Shown here: positions 60,593 through 64,000 of the stretch, in pieces
Layout: every line of letters begins with the position of its first letter
Position numbering within the stretch: the stretch's first letter is position 1
Assembly (NCBI RefSeq): GCF_000406925.1
Contig: NZ_KE136347.1
Span: forward strand, 658,025 to 722,024
Origin: Enterococcus columbae DSM 7374 = ATCC 51263
GTDB lineage: Bacteria > Bacillota > Bacilli > Lactobacillales > Enterococcaceae
Direction: 5' to 3'
DNA: 64,000 bases
Program-made: the position numbers and the translations under genes
Notes under the pieces: model-generated
What the model was told of the DNA's origin: nothing
Database searches by the model: none
Seen by the model: the letters and a program-made list of their open reading frames with translations, nothing else

Positions 60593-60664
60593 GTCGGAAT
60601 ATGAGGGCCTAATACTTATTCTATAGCTTTTGATGTGCCCTCCCGACTTTTCTATAGAGTAAGT
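60593..60664 (-). promoter_or_regulatory. Four-segment attenuator upstream of the ABC-F gene
   Basis: In transcript order: segment 1 ACTTACTCTATAG (60664-60652), 2 GTCGGGAGGGC (60647-60637), 3 CTATAGAATAAGT (60626-60614), 4 GCCCTC and CCGAC (60608-60593). Segments 1:3 pair at 12 of 13 positions; 2:4 pair fully with a 5-nt bulge. The two pairings cross and exclude each other, and the leader ORF runs through 1 to 3. Confidence 0.7.
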
Positions 60665-60689
60665 CATGGGTGATTTCAGATTTATCCAT
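60621..60689 (-). CDS. 22-residue leader peptide of the ABC-F gene
   Basis: The ATG at 60689 is preceded by AAAAGGATGTGTTTAAA. The peptide begins MDKSEITHDLL and ends GRAHQKL before TAG at 60621. It spans three of the four attenuator segments. Drug-stalled ribosomes on such leaders are the usual inducers of ABC-F and erm genes, which is the likely role here. Confidence 0.6.
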   Translation of the reverse strand: MDKSEITHDLLYRKVGRAHQKL

Positions 60690-60797
60690 TTTAAACACAT
60701 CCTTTTCTTATAGCTTAATTATACTGAAAATTGTATTGAAAAACTAGCAGGCTGTTCAATCTAGCATAAAAGCTAGCGGATACTTGTTCAAAACATT

Positions 60798-62756
60798 TTA
60801 CGGACGATGAATCAATAACCGCAAAGAATTAAGTAAGACAATCAATGTGCTGCCTTCATGAAGACTGACACTGGCAATGACCGTTAGATGGTTCGTAAAG
60901 GTTAAACCAACCAAAAGAATCACCACAGCAATCGCAAAAAATACATTTTGTTGAACAATTTTAGATAAATGCTTGGAAATTTTGATTGCATCGACAAGCT
61001 TAGTCAAATCATTTTTCATCATTACCGCATCAGCTGTCTCGATAGCAATATCACTACCTTGTTCCATAGCAAAACCGACATCTGCTAAAGCTAGCGCAGG
61101 TGCATCATTAATTCCATCGCCCACCATAGCAATGTTTGGATAATATTTTTTCAGTTCCTGAATATATTTGGCTTTTTCATCTGGTAAAACATTACTATAC
61201 ACCTTATCCATCCCTAGGCGTTTGGCAATCGCTTCACCAGTTATTTGACTATCCCCGGTTAGCATAATACTTTGGATTCCAAGTTTATTCAGTTGTTGTA
61301 TACTAGTAGCAGCAGTCGCTTTGACTTGATCTTCAATTGCAAAATAACCACAAATTTCTTGGTCAATCACCACTAAAATCACCGTACGACCTTGTAACTG
61401 CTCTGTTTTAATCACCTGTTGCCAACGAGGCGAAACATTTGGAAAAAGACTGGCTTTACCAAGTTGAATCTTATGCTGGTCATAGGTTGCACTTAGCCCT
61501 TTGCCTACTTCATTGGTTACATGAACGGCTAATCGCTCATAACGTTTGGCAAGCTTTTCGACAATTGCCTGAGCTAGTGGATGACTTACTTGTGCTTCCA
61601 TACTATAAATGATTTGTTCCAATTTTTCTGTAGCGAAAACGGTTGAAGCAAGCTGATAACAGACAACACTTGGTTGCCCCTGCGTTAACGTTCCTGTTTT
61701 ATCAAAGGCAATTGCTGAGAGATCTTTTAGCAGATAAATATAGTTTCCACCTTTAAATAAGACCCCTTTCCTCGCCAAATTAGACATCGCACTCAGCGTG
61801 GCCGGAATGACTGAGACTGCTAAAGCACAAGGAGAGGCTGCCACTAAAAAAATCAAAGCCTGTTCAAAAATAGGACTATCCACTGAACGGAAAAATAGTT
61901 CACCTAAAATAAGAATCGCTAGAAAAACACCTAAGACGACATTGACATAAATGGGTTCATAGCGTTGAATTTTTGTCGCTAACGGTGGAACATTTTGTTG
62001 CGCTTGTTTAACAATTTGAACAATTTTAGCAAAAACTGTATCCTTGTATTCCTTGGTTGCAGTTATTTCAATCGTTTGACTTAGATTAAGCGTTGAACCA
62101 AAAACCACATCGCCAACTGTTTTTTCGACTGGCAACGCCTCACCTGTAATCGTTGCTTCATTCAAAGTAGTACTACCCTTAACAATCATTCCATCAATAG
62201 GAATTTGCATCCCATTTAATACTTGGATTTGATCCCCTTTTTTGACAGCATCAGCTGAGACTTCAATAATTTGCCCATCTGCTTGTATTTTACGAGCAAT
62301 TTGTGGCTTAAGCGCTAATAAATCCTCAATCGCCTTTTTACTCTTATCGCTGACATAATCTTCTAAAAAGTGGACACCCGCAAAAATAAATATCAGCAAG
62401 GCCCCTTCTTTAATATCTCCCAGATAAATCGCGCCTAATGCAGCAATAAACATTAAAATATGTGCATTTGCCCGTAAAGCATGCGCCTTTTTACTTTCCT
62501 CTATGGTTGCTACTACACCTTCAAATAATACATGAAAGCCTGACAGCCCCATCGCCACTAAAAAAATAGCTGACTGCCAAACACTTTTTTCCAATAATAG
62601 ACCTATAATAAACAAACCTAAGCCGACTAGATATAAGCTAGCTGGCAAAAGGCCATGTTCATGATGATGATGGCCATGATGAAGCTCATTGTGCGAATGA
62701 ACATGAGCAGTCGTTGCCGCATTTGTATGAAAAACTTTCTTCTGATTAGTATGCAT
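60798..62756 (-). CDS. P1B-4-type metal-exporting ATPase (Co/Fe/Zn)
   Basis: 652 residues from the ATG at 62756 (SD AAGGTGAG). A His-rich N-terminus (HELHHGHHHHEHG-like, about 20-40) is followed by the TITGEALP actuator motif, SPCALAVS in the membrane, phosphorylation site DKTGTLTQG, GDGINDAPALA, and HEGSTLIVLLNSLRLL in the last helix. SPC with HEGS is the P1B-4 pattern rather than CPC of Cd/Zn or Cu pumps. Likely exports cobalt or ferrous iron. Divergent from a MerR gene. Confidence 0.85.
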   Translation of the reverse strand: MHTNQKKVFHTNAATTAHVHSHNELHHGHHHHEHGLLPASLYLVGLGLFIIGLLLEKSVWQSAIFLVAMGLSGFHVLFEGVVATIEESKKAHALRANAHILMFIAALGAIYLGDIKEGALLIFIFAGVHFLEDYVSDKSKKAIEDLLALKPQIARKIQADGQIIEVSADAVKKGDQIQVLNGMQIPIDGMIVKGSTTLNEATITGEALPVEKTVGDVVFGSTLNLSQTIEITATKEYKDTVFAKIVQIVKQAQQNVPPLATKIQRYEPIYVNVVLGVFLAILILGELFFRSVDSPIFEQALIFLVAASPCALAVSVIPATLSAMSNLARKGVLFKGGNYIYLLKDLSAIAFDKTGTLTQGQPSVVCYQLASTVFATEKLEQIIYSMEAQVSHPLAQAIVEKLAKRYERLAVHVTNEVGKGLSATYDQHKIQLGKASLFPNVSPRWQQVIKTEQLQGRTVILVVIDQEICGYFAIEDQVKATAATSIQQLNKLGIQSIMLTGDSQITGEAIAKRLGMDKVYSNVLPDEKAKYIQELKKYYPNIAMVGDGINDAPALALADVGFAMEQGSDIAIETADAVMMKNDLTKLVDAIKISKHLSKIVQQNVFFAIAVVILLVGLTFTNHLTVIASVSLHEGSTLIVLLNSLRLLIHRP

Positions 62757-62765
62757 TTTTCTCAC

Positions 62766-62825
62766 CTTTTTCTGATTCTCTTTGCTATAATCAATTATAA
62801 ACTATACCTTTAAGGGAGACTCAAG
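62766..62825. promoter_or_regulatory. Divergent promoter region between the metal ATPase and MerR genes
   Basis: 60 bp with overlapping promoter-like elements: GCTATAATCAATTATAAAC holds TATAAT in both directions. The SD of the MerR gene is AAGGGAGA. MerR proteins normally bind between widely spaced -35 and -10 boxes, and this region is the only place for that. Confidence 0.5.
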
Positions 62826-63611
62826 ATGAATTCGCAAAAAAATCAATTATTTACCATCCACCAATTAAGCAAATTAACCGGCGTACCGATTAAAGCCCTA
62901 CGTTACTATGAAAAAATTCAAATTCTACAGCCCATTTATATCAATCCTGAAAATAATTATCGCTACTATGGTTATGCCCAAGTGACCTATGTCAATATCA
63001 TTAAATTATGTGTTAATTACCATATTCCTTTAAAAAGTATCCACCAATATTTACTCACTCCCAATAAAATCGATATGCAACAAATTTTAAGTCTAATGCA
63101 GCAAACCATTGAACAACAAAAGAAACAATTGGCGCATGACGAGGCTTTTATTAATAATTTAAACAACCAATTAGACATAGCCAAGACGATTCATCAGGAT
63201 CAACAAATCACGCTTCAAAAACAGCATACTGATTATTTAATGCAGCCGTTTACTGGCGAATTATTGTCTGCGGAATATTATTTAGGCATTCAAGAAATGT
63301 TTAAGCAAATTCAAAGTCGCAATATTCAATATTATAATCGCATGGGTTGTTACTTTTATTATGAACACCAGGAGCTTAAAAAGGCGCTGGTTTTACAAAT
63401 CGAAGCCCATACTTTAAATACTCAGGATTTACCTATCTTACATTTGGAAAATTATCAAGTAACTATTCGGCATATCCATAAAAATGATTGTCCACAACTA
63501 CTAGGGCTAGAACAAATTGATAGTCAACAATTTTTAGTCTTAGAAACCTTTGAAACGCCCTATGATATGAATAATCCGCATTTAGAGTTACAAATGATTC
63601 AAAAAAATTAG
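62826..63611 (+). CDS. MerR-family regulator with C-terminal effector domain
   Basis: 261 residues. The N-terminal MerR winged helix (about 8-75: FTIHQLSKLTGVPIKALRYYEKIQIL, NNYRYYGYAQ) is followed by a coiled coil (about 85-125) and a C-terminal domain (about 140-261) resembling the GyrI-like ligand-binding fold of BmrR/BltR. Expected metal-MerR cysteines after the coiled coil are not evident; only scattered Cys (about 77, 178 and 225) occur. It probably controls the divergent ATPase. Confidence 0.83.
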   Translation: MNSQKNQLFTIHQLSKLTGVPIKALRYYEKIQILQPIYINPENNYRYYGYAQVTYVNIIKLCVNYHIPLKSIHQYLLTPNKIDMQQILSLMQQTIEQQKKQLAHDEAFINNLNNQLDIAKTIHQDQQITLQKQHTDYLMQPFTGELLSAEYYLGIQEMFKQIQSRNIQYYNRMGCYFYYEHQELKKALVLQIEAHTLNTQDLPILHLENYQVTIRHIHKNDCPQLLGLEQIDSQQFLVLETFETPYDMNNPHLELQMIQKN

Positions 63612-63641
63612 AGTAGGTTGAGTAATTCACTCAACCTACTC
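63611..63641 (-). terminator. Hairpin terminator between MerR and DUF1294 genes
   Basis: GAGTAGGTTGAGT and its exact complement (13 bp) flank a 5-nt loop. On the minus strand it is followed by TAATTTTTTT. It overlaps the last codons and stop of the DUF1294 gene. Confidence 0.75.
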
Positions 63642-63897
63642 TATGTCTCAAATAATAAGCAAGTAATACTTGTAAAATAAGCATTAACGGTACACCAAAT
63701 TTAAAATACCATTTTTTGGTTTTATGGTGAAAGCAATACATAGACAGCCAACCACCTAAAGCACCACCAAACAAGCACACGAATAATAGCGTGGCTTCTT
63801 TAATCCGCCATTGATGTTTTTTAGCGCGTCTTTTGTCAAGGTAAAACAAACTAAAGCTCAAGAGATTCATACCGAATAAATAAATGAAAATGAACAT
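63631..63897 (-). CDS. DUF1294 small membrane protein
   Basis: 88 residues from the ATG at 63897 (SD AAAGGAAT). Membrane helices at about 1-18, 35-55 and 65-82, with SLFYLDKRRAKKHQWRIKEATL and GGWLSMYCFHHKTKKWYF typical of DUF1294. Function unknown. The last codons lie inside the terminator hairpin. Confidence 0.82.
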   Translation of the reverse strand: MFIFIYLFGMNLLSFSLFYLDKRRAKKHQWRIKEATLLFVCLFGGALGGWLSMYCFHHKTKKWYFKFGVPLMLILQVLLAYYLRHRVG

Positions 63898-63919
63898 AAC
63901 ACCGATTCCTTTATGAAGA

Positions 63920-64000
63920 TTATTTTGGATTTTCTGCTGCCAAATCCGTGATTGTATCAATTTTCGACAACTTACGCATAAAAGATAATAAAATTGGCAC
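63920..64000 (-). CDS. C-terminal end of an unidentified protein (cut by window edge)
   Basis: 26 in-frame codons run from the window edge to a TAA at 63920, ending TDLAAENPK. They end 22 bases before the DUF1294 start. A short ORF from the ATG at 63979 is the alternative. Too little is visible to name it. Confidence 0.35.
   Translation of the reverse strand: MPILLSFMRKLSKIDTITDLAAENPK

Noticed and set aside
1-64000. CRISPR arrays, tRNA, rRNA or tmRNA genes and complete insertion sequences
   Set aside because: No regularly spaced repeat-spacer pattern, tRNA cloverleaf, rRNA signature or transposase frame was seen on either strand.

Overview
The window reads as a low-GC Firmicute of the Lactobacillales, most likely an Enterococcus or close relative. 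This rests on the overall AT bias, the late-competence comEA-comEB-comEC operon, an Lsa-type ABC-F gene, the PFL/ACT pair, the LysM-3D wall protein, and a transfer element whose gene set resembles the EF1877/EF1896 region of E. faecalis. The species is not assigned, and all family calls come from reading the sequence without a search.

Positions 1 to about 23.9 kb are one end of an integrated conjugative element, with nearly all genes on the minus strand. Read in the transcribed direction (high to low coordinates) it holds a four-HTH regulator, a RepA_N-type replication initiator, a membrane-anchored coiled-coil protein, a large thioester/VaFE-type surface adhesin with an unusual sorting signal, and a sortase. 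Small proteins follow, including a VirB2-like pilin and an EssB-like membrane protein, then an Ig-like membrane protein. An AbiE toxin-antitoxin cargo with a frameshifted toxin start comes next, then the type IV secretion core (coupling protein, polytopic TrbL/EF1877 channel protein, PrgI-like protein, VirB4 ATPase, VirB8-like protein). A repeat-rich oriT candidate, two small relaxosome proteins and a MobP-type relaxase cut by the window edge complete it. No integrase is visible, so the far end lies outside.

From 24.0 kb on the sequence is chromosomal: lepA, a possible bacteriocin immunity gene with an ABC-permease remnant, a very large acyl-CoA dehydratase activase under a divergent TetR regulator, yajQ, a Cas4-like/DinG helicase, a lipoprotein, an MBL hydrolase, a histidine phosphatase, uppP, a PiT phosphate transporter with its DUF47 partner, rpsT, holA, the comE operon, HAD, PFL and ACT genes, and a LysM-3D protein. 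Then come a CLC-type fluoride exporter, a VOC protein, tcyP, mgtE, two GNATs, a uracil permease, an Lsa-like ABC-F, and a P1B-4 metal ATPase with a divergent MerR regulator.

The most interesting material is regulatory. mgtE (about 54.7-56.6 kb) appears to have a layered leader: an M-box riboswitch with its terminator, then a repeated hairpin element, then a well-translated upstream ORF whose first residues resemble enterobacterial MgtL, with a nested hairpin abutting the mgtE ribosome-binding site. The ABC-F gene has a 22-residue leader peptide over a four-segment attenuator. The CLC gene sits behind a fluoride riboswitch whose 3' strand doubles as a terminator arm. In the mobile element the main oddities are the frameshifted abiEii start, the IPQMSG sorting motif, the four-HTH regulator with its ribosome-binding site inside a terminator-like hairpin, and the repeat array between the transfer operon and the relaxase genes.
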